Shown: positions 16,758-25,396 of the stretch, in pieces
Numbering within the stretch: the stretch's first letter is position 1
Layout of the letters: every line of letters starts with the position of its first letter
Notes under the pieces: model-generated
Database searches by the model: none
Seen by the model: only the letters and a program-made list of their open reading frames with translations
Told to the model about the DNA's origin: nothing
Assembly: GCF_001618955.1 (NCBI RefSeq)
Contig: NZ_LVYV01000023.1
Span: 248,001 to 312,000, forward strand
DNA length: 64,000 nucleotides
Direction: 5' to 3'
Source of the DNA: Tardiphaga robiniae
Lineage (GTDB): Bacteria > Pseudomonadota > Alphaproteobacteria > Rhizobiales > Xanthobacteraceae
Program-made: the position numbers and the translations under genes

Positions 16758-18056
16758 TTATTTGTCCATCGCTGCGAGCAGGCTTCTTATATCGATCGTC
16801 GCGATGTTCGAGTAACTGTCCGAAATCGCATATGGGAAGATAATTTGATCGCCATGCCGCATTGCGCCGCATGTATAGACGACGTTCGGCACATATCCTT
16901 CGCGCTCGGACGGCGCAGGTCGAAGTAGCGGTTCGTCCAGGCGCCCCAGCACCTTCGTCGGGTCGTTTTTGTCGAGCAGTGCTGCTCCTATCGAATATTT
17001 GCGGACCGGGCCGACACCGTGTGTCAGCAATAGCCAGCCCTCATCTAATTCGATAGGTGAGCCGCAGTTGCCAATTTGAACGAACTCCCAAGGGGCGGCA
17101 GGCTTCAGGATCGGCGTGCCGCCATCCCATGTATAAAGATCATCCGAATAGATCAGGTAGAGGTTTTCATTGTCTTGCCGCGCGATCATCGCGAACCGCC
17201 CGTCGATCTTCCGGGGGAAAAGTGCCATGCCCTTGTTGTGTGACGCGTTACCTCGCATGGCCGAAAGACGAAACGAGACGAAGTCGGATGTTTCGATGAT
17301 CTCGGAGCGGATCGCCCTGCCGTTATAGGCTGTGTATGTGGCGTAATAGACCGTTCGCTCCGAATGCTCGAATTTCACGAAGCGCGCATCCTCGATGCCG
17401 TTCGATTGCGACTCCGTAATCGGAAAAATGACCCGCTCGCTGATATCCTCGCTGCTGCGGAACGTGACGGCGACATCCTCGCCGCCAGGCCCGGACCCGA
17501 GGCGTTGCACTGTTGGATTTGATGCGAGGCGTGCGGTCGGATCGATGCTGACGGTCCCGTCGTTGTCCACAAGGCCTGTGCGAAATGTCAGGGATGAGAC
17601 GTGGCCTTCTCCGACGGCGCGCAGGCTGAGGATGAAGCGCAGGGCGCCGGCTGCCGTTCCCGATTGATCGGGGTGCGGCACGATGCTCGGATTGAAGAGT
17701 GCTGACGCTTCAAACGAGTATTCGCTCAGGAAATAAGCGCCGATCAATTGACGCTGAATCGTCGTGAACTGGCTATGGTCATGGAACGCATCTTCCATTT
17801 CGTCGGCGCGGGCCTCGAACGTCTGAAGCAAATTCCGGTGGCGACCCATAAAATTTTCGAGCACGTCGGCCAACTGGTGTTCTGCCTGCTCAGGATGGAG
17901 CGCAAGGATCCGGTCGACAATATGATTGGCGCGCGTTTTCTCGGTCGGATTGAGATCGCGTGGATCAGTCGCAGGTCTGAACGGTCGTACGATAACTCGG
18001 GACGCATCGGGCCGGAGATAGAGCGCCTGGCGATTCAGTATGGGAGATGAGGGCAA
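16758..18056 (-). CDS. Glycoside hydrolase family 130 protein (mannoside phosphorylase type)
   Basis: 432 residues. GH130 enzymes are five-bladed beta-propellers that phosphorolyse or hydrolyse beta-mannosides. Support comes from the RPFRPATDPRDLNP opening, FNPSIVPHPDQ, GIEDARFVKF (the E-D-x-R motif with the catalytic Asp), SHNKGMALFPRKIDGRFAMI and the C-terminal blade YVPNVVYTCGAM. A helical N-terminal region of about 120 residues precedes the propeller, as in the larger members. The start appears to be TTG at 18056; the true start could be a few codons later. It follows a GT4 fusion gene by 42 bases, so the two are probably co-transcribed: one makes and the other turns over a mannose-containing sugar, by inference. 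Confidence 0.85.
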   Translation of the reverse strand: MPSSPILNRQALYLRPDASRVIVRPFRPATDPRDLNPTEKTRANHIVDRILALHPEQAEHQLADVLENFMGRHRNLLQTFEARADEMEDAFHDHSQFTTIQRQLIGAYFLSEYSFEASALFNPSIVPHPDQSGTAAGALRFILSLRAVGEGHVSSLTFRTGLVDNDGTVSIDPTARLASNPTVQRLGSGPGGEDVAVTFRSSEDISERVIFPITESQSNGIEDARFVKFEHSERTVYYATYTAYNGRAIRSEIIETSDFVSFRLSAMRGNASHNKGMALFPRKIDGRFAMIARQDNENLYLIYSDDLYTWDGGTPILKPAAPWEFVQIGNCGSPIELDEGWLLLTHGVGPVRKYSIGAALLDKNDPTKVLGRLDEPLLRPAPSEREGYVPNVVYTCGAMRHGDQIIFPYAISDSYSNIATIDIRSLLAAMDK

Positions 18057-18098
18057 AAGGAATCTCGATTGTCTGCTGAAAGGGGGAGCTCAACGTTA

Positions 18099-20375
18099 TC
18101 AGGCCACGCGGGTCGCGGACTTCGACTGATCTTCGGCGATACGCGCCATGTGCCGAATTTCGGATAGGCCGAGCAGGTAGGATACGACCGACTCGCCCCC
18201 GCGGTTTTCATTCGCGCGGTCCGGATGCAGTCCGTCACGGCAGCTTCCTGTCTCAAGATCGACGAGCGGGATAGAAAGGTCATTGCTGCCGAGGAACCAC
18301 GCGAAGACCCGGGCGGCTTCGCTCTTCCATTCGATATTTTGGTCAGCGCGCCACGCCGCAAGGCTGGCCGCGATGGTGGCAGCAGCCTCGACAGGCTGTT
18401 GGTCGAAGCTGCGCGGCTGGCGTCGGATGTCGTGAAATCCCTCCGTGCCCACCGGCCTGAACTGCCCGCTGGCCGAGGTCTGCTGCGTCAGCAGCCAGCG
18501 CAGGCTTCTCAGCCCGGCATTGAGATAGTCCGGGCGTTTCATCGCAGTGCCGGTGAGAATCAAAGCCTGGCAGAGTCTGGCATTGTCATAGGAAAGTCCG
18601 TCTTCGAACCACACCCAATCGCTCGTCTCGACTTTCTCAAGAAGCGAGACGAGCCTGTCGGCCAGAACCGTCCGGATTGCATTGGCACGGCTATTGTCGG
18701 TGACGGTCGTGCAATACGCATCGAGTCCCAGCAATACGAACGCCCAGGCACGGGGCGAGAGGAAGTCGCCGACCTTTGGTAAGGCCTCGGCAAAGAGTGC
18801 TGCGGCCCAGGTCCGCCGAGAGGGGTTCGCATCCGAAAGAGCGCAAACGCCCAGCGCCCAAAGCGTGCGCCCATGACTGTCTTCCGATCCGCTTTCTTCC
18901 AGCCAGCTGCGATCGAAAGCCATGAAATTTCGAAACCGGTGCGTCTCGGGATTCCACGCATGCTGGACGAAAGCTGCAAAGCGGGAGGTCAGGACCTCCG
19001 ACAGACGCAGTTCCCCTGGAGTGTTCAACGCGCATGCCAGCAGTAGCGCGCGGGCATTGTCGTCGATGCAATAGCCATGCAAGCGATCCGGAACACAGTG
19101 GACCGCATGCTGCAACAGCCCGGTGTCGTCGCACATCGACAAGAAGTGACCAATGCGCATCTCGGGAGGTGCGCGACTATCTCGCAGGAGCGTACTCGTA
19201 TCCGACTTTGCAATGGTCTTGAGCCTGTGGCGGCGACCCGCGTTCTCGAAAACGGACATGTACCGATCGGCCGTCCGTTCCCAGGTCATGGACCGGCTGC
19301 TGGCATAGGCGCGCTTGCGCATCGCCTGGCGCAGTGGCGCATTGATCAGAAGCTTTTCGATCTCGGTGCCGATCGCATTCGCATCCGCGAACGGGACGAT
19401 GATGCCGCGGCCATCGGCAAGCAATTCGCGGGCATGCCAATAGGGAGTCGATACCACGGCCTTTCCCAAGCCAAAACTATAGGCAAGGGTGCCTGACGTC
19501 ATCTGAGATTCGTTCAGATAAGGCGTGACATAGACATCGCACATTGAGATGAAATCGAGCAAGGTCTCCTGGTCGACGAAACGATCAAGGAAGACAACGT
19601 GATCCGCGACGCCAGCTTCGCGGGCCCTTGCAATGAGGGATTCGCGATAGGTCTCACCTTCGTCATGTACCAGATTTGGATGGGTTGCGCCCAATACGAC
19701 ATAGACCGCACCCGGACAGGTGCTCAGGATGGACGGCATCGCATCGATCATGAATTCGATGCCCTTATTGGGTGAAAGCAGGCCGAACGTCAGAATGACA
19801 GACCTGCCGGCAAAACCGAGCCTCGCCTTTGCATCGTCGGGCTCCACAAAAGCGAATTCCGGAATTCCATGTGGAATGATCTCGATCTTCTCTTCGGCGA
19901 CCTGATAGATGGTCCGAAGCAGTTCCCGACCTTTCTCCGCCATCACCACCACTTTCGACGACATCTCGACAACGCGTGTGAAGACATCTTTTTGTGCGGC
20001 GGTGGGCTCTGCAAGAACCGTATGAAGTGTTGTCACGATCGGCATCTTGAGCAGCGAGAGAAGCTGGATGATATCGCTCCCTGCTTCGCCGCCGAAGATA
20101 CCGAATTCATGTTGAAGCGACACCACGTCGAAATGGCCGCTGTTCAGGAATTCCGCTGCACGTATGTAGTCGTTGATCAGCCCGTCATTGATCTGAATGC
20201 CAACGGTGGCTGGATAGTCATAGAAATGACCGTGATCGGTCATCGCCACGATAACGGTTTTGGAGTCTGCGCGGGCGGCTGCTACTGCGCTCTGCAGATC
20301 GGTAGTGAACGTGGCGATCCCACATCGGCGTGGAAGTGAATTGCCAATGAATGCAATGCGGCTGAACACCGTCAA
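18099..20375 (-). CDS. Two-domain GT4 glycosyltransferase with C-terminal alpha-helical barrel domain
   Basis: About 758 residues. Residues 1-380 are a GT-B glycosyltransferase (RIAFIGNSLPRRCGIATF at the start, FGLLSPNKGIEFMIDAMPSI, and SQMTSGTLAYSFGLGKAVV as the donor-binding site). Residues 390-750 form a separate helical region with repeated Trp- and Asp-rich helices (WALGVCALSDANP, WVWFEDGLSYDNARLCQALI), like alpha/alpha-barrel glycosidases, where an acid residue would act. I put the start at TTG 20375, with GAGG 7 bases before it; TTG at 20396 and GTG at 20369 are alternatives. The gene precedes the GH130 gene by 42 bases. The combined protein probably acts on a mannosyl polymer or glycoside, but neither donor nor acceptor is known. 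Confidence 0.85.
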   Translation of the reverse strand: MTVFSRIAFIGNSLPRRCGIATFTTDLQSAVAAARADSKTVIVAMTDHGHFYDYPATVGIQINDGLINDYIRAAEFLNSGHFDVVSLQHEFGIFGGEAGSDIIQLLSLLKMPIVTTLHTVLAEPTAAQKDVFTRVVEMSSKVVVMAEKGRELLRTIYQVAEEKIEIIPHGIPEFAFVEPDDAKARLGFAGRSVILTFGLLSPNKGIEFMIDAMPSILSTCPGAVYVVLGATHPNLVHDEGETYRESLIARAREAGVADHVVFLDRFVDQETLLDFISMCDVYVTPYLNESQMTSGTLAYSFGLGKAVVSTPYWHARELLADGRGIIVPFADANAIGTEIEKLLINAPLRQAMRKRAYASSRSMTWERTADRYMSVFENAGRRHRLKTIAKSDTSTLLRDSRAPPEMRIGHFLSMCDDTGLLQHAVHCVPDRLHGYCIDDNARALLLACALNTPGELRLSEVLTSRFAAFVQHAWNPETHRFRNFMAFDRSWLEESGSEDSHGRTLWALGVCALSDANPSRRTWAAALFAEALPKVGDFLSPRAWAFVLLGLDAYCTTVTDNSRANAIRTVLADRLVSLLEKVETSDWVWFEDGLSYDNARLCQALILTGTAMKRPDYLNAGLRSLRWLLTQQTSASGQFRPVGTEGFHDIRRQPRSFDQQPVEAAATIAASLAAWRADQNIEWKSEAARVFAWFLGSNDLSIPLVDLETGSCRDGLHPDRANENRGGESVVSYLLGLSEIRHMARIAEDQSKSATRVA

Positions 20376-20673
20376 TCTGCTGCCTCGCGATTTCAATGTT
20401 GAAAGGGCAATCGCTCAAAATTGGCAATGCTGCGCCAGCCGCGGCATATCGGACAATTTCGTGACAAAAGCAGCGCGCGCTCGGCAGGGACCATCAGGGT
20501 CATCAATGCGCGCAAGCGCAGGGTGCGCTCTTTCTTCGCGAATAGCCATTAGTATCTTCGAGGGCTGGGAGGTGGAACAAGTCGGTGGGAGGTCAGCGAG
20601 AGAACGGTGATAATAAATCGGTCTTTCAGTGCCGGTCGTGGTAACGCTCGGGCTCACACAGCGGGAGTACGAT

Positions 20674-20802
20674 ATGGCCAAGGGAAATCGCGAAACCAAG
20701 AAACCGAAGAAGGTGCCGGTCAAGACGATCGCTGCTGCAGAGAGCCTCAAAGGCGGCGGTCCCAAGATCATGCCGGCGCTGGGCGCGGTCAGAAAGAAGT
20801 AG
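20674..20802 (+). CDS. Very small lysine-rich protein, 42 residues
   Basis: ATG at 20674, GGGAG upstream, TAG at 20800-20802. MAKGNRETKKPKKVPVKTIA, then AESLKGGGPKIMPALGAVRKK. It is the paralogue of the 43-residue protein at 15721-15852, sharing MAKG, KKPKK and KTIAAA, but lies on the other strand and in another neighbourhood. It is probably disordered and nucleic-acid binding. The roughly 300 bases before it, back to the glycosyltransferase start, show no gene. Confidence 0.65.
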   Translation: MAKGNRETKKPKKVPVKTIAAAESLKGGGPKIMPALGAVRKK

Positions 20803-20918
20803 TGTAGATTCTGTCGTGCTAGTGCGGGACTTTCCAGCAGTTATCAAACTGCGCGCCTGCTGACGCAGTGATGATGCGTCAGAGTCATGACATCGCAAGC
20901 TCACAGATCGAGGAAAAT

Positions 20919-21110
20919 ATGTCGATCAAGACGGCTATTCGAGATGCGTACGGTACACCGGCGATGTTCGCCGGCTCCAAGACAGGGCAGGAAGATGCAC
21001 CGTTTGTTTTCATCAATGTTGGCGGCGAGGAGCGCCGGATGAGATCTGCCGAGTGGGAGGCGCTGCCGCCATGGCTAGGGGAACGCCCGGCCTGGGCAGG
21101 CAAAGGCTGA
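20919..21110 (+). CDS. Small hypothetical protein, 63 residues
   Basis: ATG at 20919 preceded by GAGGA 5 bases upstream. MSIKTAIRDAYGTPAMFAGS, then PFVFINVGGEERRMRSAEWE and LPPWLGERPAWAG. A Gly/Pro/Trp-rich C-terminus and one strand-turn-strand unit; no signal peptide. Family unknown. An ATG at 20868 would add 17 residues without a ribosome site. Confidence 0.5.
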   Translation: MSIKTAIRDAYGTPAMFAGSKTGQEDAPFVFINVGGEERRMRSAEWEALPPWLGERPAWAGKG

Positions 21111-21195
21111 CATTCGAGGTCTTTCCTCGCCTGCTGGAACATAAATCCTTACGGCGACTTGTCGGGCGTGAATAACCTCAACCAAAGAATGCGAG

Positions 21196-21220
21196 GCCCC
21201 TGCATCAGCGGGGGCTTTTT
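21196..21220 (+). terminator. Terminator-like hairpin just before the ferritin-like gene
   Basis: GCCCCTGC at 21196-21203 pairs with GCGGGGGC at 21208-21215 (one T-G pair), a 4-base loop, followed by TTTTT. It is a classic intrinsic terminator, but it ends only 14 bases before the start codon of the next gene and just before its ribosome site. It either ends the 20919-21110 transcript, with translation of the next gene driven by a promoter overlapping the stem, or acts as an attenuator in its leader. Confidence 0.7.
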
Positions 21221-21234
21221 ATTGGAGAAACCTC

Positions 21235-21738
21235 ATGGCCAAAAAGCCCAAGCTGCTCGCCGACCTTTTCCACGACACCCTCAAGGATGTGTATTTCGCC
21301 GAGAAGAAGATCTTCGCAACCCTGCCGAAGATGGCGAAGGCCGCTCACGACAAGGGTCTGAAAGCGGCCTTCCTGAAACATCAGAAGGAAACCGCAGGTC
21401 AGATCAAGCGCCTTGAGAGCGTGTTCAAGATTGCCGGCAAGAAGCCCGTCGCCAAGACCTGTGCGGCCATCATGGGCATCACGAAGGAGGGTACCGAGAT
21501 CATGACCGAGTACAAGGGCATGCCCGCGCTCGATGCCGGCCTCCTGGCAGTCGCTCAGGCGGTGGAGCATTACGAGATGTCTCGCTACGGCACGCTTCGT
21601 ACATGGGCGCAAGAACTGGGTATGTCGGATGCGGCCTCGTTGCTCGACGCGACTCTGAAGGAAGAGAAAGCTACGGACGCTGCGCTGACCAGTCTGGCAA
21701 AGTCGGTCGTCAACGTCGAAGCTGAAGCCCAGATGTGA
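21235..21738 (+). CDS. YciE/DUF892 ferritin-like protein
   Basis: 167 residues, four-helix bundle family YciE (DUF892). LLADLFHDTLKDVYFAEKKI opens the first helix; conserved acids follow at regular spacing (KHQKETAGQIKRLESVF, AVEHYEMSRYGTLRTWAQEL, TLKEEKATDAALTSL) and provide the Glu/His ligands expected for a di-metal site. These proteins are usually stress-induced and thought to handle iron or oxidants; the precise role is unsettled. GGAGA lies 8 bases before the ATG at 21235. The terminator-like hairpin immediately upstream could regulate it. Confidence 0.9.
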   Translation: MAKKPKLLADLFHDTLKDVYFAEKKIFATLPKMAKAAHDKGLKAAFLKHQKETAGQIKRLESVFKIAGKKPVAKTCAAIMGITKEGTEIMTEYKGMPALDAGLLAVAQAVEHYEMSRYGTLRTWAQELGMSDAASLLDATLKEEKATDAALTSLAKSVVNVEAEAQM

Positions 21739-21881
21739 CACAGATGCCCGGTTGCTTCGGCGGCCGGGATCTGCCGGTGTTTGAGAAAGTCTGGAACATT
21801 TGGCGCTGGCGAGCTTTACATTGGACAACCGCCGCACCGCGCGTCGGATACAGATGGCCTCTGCCATCACAAAGGCCAGCC

Positions 21882-22076
21882 ATGAACATCCAGGCCGTCG
21901 ATCGCGCCCTCGACATTTACGGGGCGCTCTCAGGTCATTCCGAGTCGCCCGGGGTTCGGCAAAAGCTTTCCATGCACCTCGACGAACTGGCGGTCAGCGG
22001 CGAGAAAGATCACCACCGTTTGACGGTGCACGGTCTGACATTCCTTCGCGAGTACGACCGACAGCGCAACAGCTAG
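21882..22076 (+). CDS. Small hypothetical protein, 64 residues
   Basis: From the ATG at 21882: MNIQAVDRALDIYGALSGHS, then VRQKLSMHLDELAVSGEKDH and LTVHGLTFLREYDRQRN. Helical, soluble; the conserved-looking L-T-V-H-G-L-x-F-L-R-E end resembles short rhizobial proteins that I have seen annotated only as hypothetical. A reading from 21735 is rejected because the extra N-terminus is unlike a protein. The 260 bases after it show nothing. Confidence 0.5.
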   Translation: MNIQAVDRALDIYGALSGHSESPGVRQKLSMHLDELAVSGEKDHHRLTVHGLTFLREYDRQRNS

Positions 22077-22336
22077 CTTGTCTCAAAAGCCGCGGTGACT
22101 ATAGCCGCTATCGTCGCGATGATGATCGCGGCGATATTCATAGAGCTTAACATGCGCCATGCGGACACTCTGCGTGATCAGCAGTCGGTCAGACCAATAC
22201 AGAAGACGCGCCCAGGACTTAAACGGTCTGCAGAAGCTGCGGGTCCAGCCAAGCTGACGTCTGTGTACTAATTCATCGGAAGAATGCGGGCATTCAGTGC
22301 GCGTCAGTGGCTTGTTCGAGTCTTGAGCATCGACCG

Positions 22337-23113
22337 CTAGCCTAGCATTTGGGTGTCGCCGCAGATCGAAATAGCCTGGCCCGAGATCGTGCGTCCGCGT
22401 GGGCTGGCCAGGAACAGGATCTGGTCGGCGATCTGTTCCGGTGTGACGTAGTCCTTGATTGACGTATAGGAGAACGCCGTTTTCTCCATCTCCGCAAAGG
22501 AAATGCCGCGCTGCTGCGCCTTGGCTTCGAGCACGCGGCGCTGGCGATCGCCGGCGACGAGGCCGGGCAGGATCGCGTTGACGCGGATGTTGTCGGGGCC
22601 GAGCTCGATGGAGAGCGATTTCGTGAAGCCGATGACGCCCCATTTCGCTGCAGCATAGGGCGAGCGCATAGCGAAGCCCACGCGGCCTGCCGCCGAGGAC
22701 AGGTTGACGATGGAGCCGTTGCTGCTCTGGCGCAGCAGCGGTACGGCGAGGCGCGTGCAGTTGAACTGGCCGGTCAGGCAGATGTTCAGGCAACGGTCCC
22801 AGTCATCGGGATGCATCTCCTCGACCTTGGCGGTCGGGCCTGCAATACCGGCATTGTTGACGAGGACATCGAGGCCGCCGAGTTTGGCCACACCCTCATC
22901 GAACACATTCTGAACTGAAGCACGGTTGGCAACGTCGCAATGGGTCTGCGTGATCGCTGGATCGCTTTTCGCGAGCGCGGCAAGGGCGTCCTGATCCACA
23001 TCGCAGACATGAACCTTGGCGCCTTCACCGGCAAAGGCGCGGGCGATGGCGAGACCTATGCCATTGGCGCCGGCAGTAACGAGGACGCGCAAACCCTTGA
23101 TGTTGAGATCCAT
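22337..23113 (-). CDS. Short-chain dehydrogenase/reductase (SDR)
   Basis: Classical SDR of 258 residues, NAD(P)-dependent oxidoreductase acting on an alcohol or ketone. LVTAGANGIGLAIARAF is the TGxxxGxG cofactor loop, CDVDQDALAAL has the acidic residue favouring NAD, VLVNNAGIAGP is the NNAG motif, and Ser (NLSSAAG) with SPYAAAKWG gives the catalytic S-Y-K set. The ATG at 23113 is right for the family; a longer upstream frame is not coding. It follows the GntR gene by 25 bases on the same strand and faces an importer operon that also carries a hydroxyacyl-CoA-dehydrogenase-like enzyme and a BKACE, so it probably oxidises a hydroxyl of the same substrate or a side product. Confidence 0.9.
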   Translation of the reverse strand: MDLNIKGLRVLVTAGANGIGLAIARAFAGEGAKVHVCDVDQDALAALAKSDPAITQTHCDVANRASVQNVFDEGVAKLGGLDVLVNNAGIAGPTAKVEEMHPDDWDRCLNICLTGQFNCTRLAVPLLRQSSNGSIVNLSSAAGRVGFAMRSPYAAAKWGVIGFTKSLSIELGPDNIRVNAILPGLVAGDRQRRVLEAKAQQRGISFAEMEKTAFSYTSIKDYVTPEQIADQILFLASPRGRTISGQAISICGDTQMLG

Positions 23114-23138
23114 GATGGCTCCGGAGACTCTGTGAGAT

Positions 23139-23837
23139 CTAGGCGGAGAGGCCGCCGCGCGAGAGGATGAAGTTGGCTGCGCTGGTGATGTCGGCGGCGA
23201 TCGCCGTCTTGGCGGCGTCTGTATCGCCAGTCTCGATGGCCTTGCGGGCATCGGCGTGAAAGCGGATCGCTTCGCCCTTGGCTAGACGATCGGGATTGCC
23301 GCGCAGATCGAGATTGATGACGGGGCCGGCCTTCAGCCAGAGCGCACGGATGATCTCGACCAGGATCGGCGATTGCGCGGCCTCGTAGACGGCGAAATGA
23401 AACGTCTTGTTGAGTTCGACCGCGCGCGGCAAATCGGGCGCCCTCACTTCGCTTTCTGCGCGCATGGCCGCTTCTGCGATAGCGATGGAAGCGAGATTGC
23501 TGTCGCCACGTAGTCGCGCTGCCTCTGCTGCGGCATGACCCTCGATAGCGATCCGCACCTTGGTGAGGTCGCGAAACTGCGTCGCCGACATCACGGGCAC
23601 GCGCACCGCGCGGTTGGCGGCGACTTCCAGTGCCTTGTCGGCGACGAGGCGCGATACCGCCTCGCGCACCGGCATGATGGAGACGCCGAGTACCTCGGCC
23701 GCCGTGCGCAGCGACAGCTTTTCTCCCGGTGCGAGTCTGCCCGAGATGAGCAGATCCGCCAGTTGCGCGTAAGCACGCTCCCCCAGCGTCTGGCGGTCGA
23801 GCGGCTCCACAAGGCTCAGCGCAGTCGGCAGGTTCAA
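23139..23837 (-). CDS. GntR-family transcriptional regulator (FCD/FadR subgroup)
   Basis: 232 residues: an N-terminal winged helix (ERAYAQLADLLISGRLAPGE, SLRTAAEVLGVSIMPVREAV) and an all-helical FCD effector domain with the usual acid and His ligands (ELNKTFHFAVYEAA, IRFHADARKAIE). I choose TTG at 23837 because GGAGG stands 5 bases before it; a GTG at 23918 would extend it by 27 residues across a perfect palindrome. It is divergent from the importer operon at 24019 and upstream of the SDR gene, so it probably represses both until a hydroxy- or keto-acid effector binds. The ligand is not known. Confidence 0.88.
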   Translation of the reverse strand: MNLPTALSLVEPLDRQTLGERAYAQLADLLISGRLAPGEKLSLRTAAEVLGVSIMPVREAVSRLVADKALEVAANRAVRVPVMSATQFRDLTKVRIAIEGHAAAEAARLRGDSNLASIAIAEAAMRAESEVRAPDLPRAVELNKTFHFAVYEAAQSPILVEIIRALWLKAGPVINLDLRGNPDRLAKGEAIRFHADARKAIETGDTDAAKTAIAADITSAANFILSRGGLSA

Positions 23838-23909
23838 CGCGGCCTCCGGGTATCGTCGCGAAATTGCAGGGAGGGACTCGACAAAGTCCCCGTCTTTTGC
23901 AACTCTAAC

Positions 23910-23919
23910 TGTGATCACA
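23910..23919. promoter_or_regulatory. Candidate GntR operator TGTGATCACA
   Basis: A perfect 10-bp palindrome, with a second partial GATCAC directly after it (23921-23926), in the 181-base divergent region between the GntR gene and the importer operon. Its place 73 bases upstream of the chosen GntR start and about 100 bases before the binding-protein start fits an operator for both promoters. This assignment is inference. Confidence 0.45.
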
Positions 23920-24018
23920 GATCACGGCAAGCGAACAAAGCCCTCTCAACAGAAGAGTGCGGCGCCTGCCGGAGGGGAAACAGCCGCGCCTCGCGGCCGT
24001 ATCAGGGAGACGAATCTG

Positions 24019-25275
24019 ATGTCGAACACCAATCAATTCACGCGCCGCAGTCTGCTGAAGACTGCGGGCGGTCTCGCACTTGCTTCCGGCCTCTCTGCAC
24101 CATCGGTCCTGAGCGCGCAGACCTCCGACGTCATCCGCATCGGCCATCTCACGCCGCGTACCGGCTTTCTCGGCCCGCTCGGCGAATATGGCGTGATGGC
24201 CATCGACCTCGCTGTTGAAGAGATCAATGCCGCCGGCGGCATGATGGGGCGCAAGGTCGAACTGCTCAAGGAGGACTCGATCAATCCTCAGACGGCCTCG
24301 ACCAAGGCGGAGCGCATGATCGAGCGCGACAAGGTCGCCTGTATCATCGGAGAGATTTCGTCGGCATCGTGCCTGACCATCGCGCAGGTCGCCACGCGCA
24401 ACAAGACGCTGTTCATCAACACCGGCGGCAATTCCGATGCGCTACGCGGCAAGGACTGCCAGCGCTACATGTTCCACGTCGAGTCGCAGAACTCGATGTA
24501 TGTAAAGACGGTCGGCCGCTCGTTCCTGCGCGATGGTCTCGTGAAGGGCAAGAAGTGGTATTCGCTCACGGCGGACTACGCTTTCGGGCATGACCTGTTG
24601 AGCGTGTCGAAGCGCTTCATGCAGGCCAATGGCGGTAATTTCGCTGGCGACGACCTGGTGCCCACCGACGCCACGGACTTTTCTGCCTATCTCCTCAAGA
24701 TTCGCGAGGCCAAGCCTGATCTCGTGGTGATCAATCTTGCCGGCAACCAGATCACCAACTTCCTCAAGCAATATGCCGAATTCGGTCTGACTTTCCCGGT
24801 CGGCGGTTTCGGCTTCGACACCGCTCTGGCCTGGGCTGCAGGCAAGGGCAATTTCGTCGGCACCTGGCCTGTGGTCTGGCATCATCTGCTGGATACGCCC
24901 GGCAGCAAGGCCTTCGTCGCGGCCTTCACCAAGAAGTACAACAAGCCGCCGGAGAACCAGGCCTGGGGCGACTACATCGCCACCAAGATCGTGGCGCAGA
25001 GCATCAACGAGTTGAAATCGGCTGAGTCGCCGAAGATCATCGAGCATCTCGAGAAGGGCGCGAAGTTCGATCTGTTGAAGACACGTCCCGGCTACTTCCG
25101 CGCATCGGATCATCAGCTGATGCACGAAATGTATGCGGTGACGGCGCTGCCTGCTGACAAGATCAAGAACCAGTGGGACATCTTCTCATCGAGCCCGGCC
25201 GTCCCGGGGCCGGATGAACCGCTCGAAGTGATTGCGTCCACCGCGGAAGAGAACGTCTGCAAATTCCCGAGCTAG
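24019..25275 (+). CDS. ABC transporter substrate-binding protein, Liv/amide type
   Basis: 418 residues, first gene of the importer operon. A Tat-like leader (FTRRSLLKTAGGLALASGLS, then VLSAQ) is followed by VIRIGHLTPRTGFLGPLGEY, typical of Peripla_BP_6 proteins, and by the two-lobed fold through YFRASDHQLMHEMYAV. AGGGAG is 9 bases before the ATG at 24019; an earlier in-frame start at 23911 has no site. It delivers the ligand to the LivH and LivMGF proteins encoded next. The catabolic genes in the operon suggest that the ligand is, or becomes, a beta-hydroxy or beta-keto acid rather than a branched amino acid. Confidence 0.92.
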   Translation: MSNTNQFTRRSLLKTAGGLALASGLSAPSVLSAQTSDVIRIGHLTPRTGFLGPLGEYGVMAIDLAVEEINAAGGMMGRKVELLKEDSINPQTASTKAERMIERDKVACIIGEISSASCLTIAQVATRNKTLFINTGGNSDALRGKDCQRYMFHVESQNSMYVKTVGRSFLRDGLVKGKKWYSLTADYAFGHDLLSVSKRFMQANGGNFAGDDLVPTDATDFSAYLLKIREAKPDLVVINLAGNQITNFLKQYAEFGLTFPVGGFGFDTALAWAAGKGNFVGTWPVVWHHLLDTPGSKAFVAAFTKKYNKPPENQAWGDYIATKIVAQSINELKSAESPKIIEHLEKGAKFDLLKTRPGYFRASDHQLMHEMYAVTALPADKIKNQWDIFSSSPAVPGPDEPLEVIASTAEENVCKFPS

Positions 25276-25279
25276 CAAC

Positions 25280-25317
25280 AATGTCGGCGTTTCGCCTTCG
25301 GGCGAGACGCCGACATT
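25280..25317 (+). repeat. Long intercistronic hairpin with a TTCG tetraloop
   Basis: AATGTCGGCGTTTCGCC at 25280-25296 pairs over 17 bases with 25301-25317 (one G-T pair), closing a C(TTCG)G loop. It starts 4 bases after the binding-protein stop, with no T-tract after it. It probably shields the upstream mRNA end or partly stops transcription, so that binding protein is made in excess of membrane parts. Confidence 0.75.
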
Positions 25318-25396
25318 CTGCTCGCGAAGTTGCTTTCGTCTCGTCCTTCCGACCCCTGTCAGATGCGCATCAGCGCGCGACTGCGGAGCCCATATC

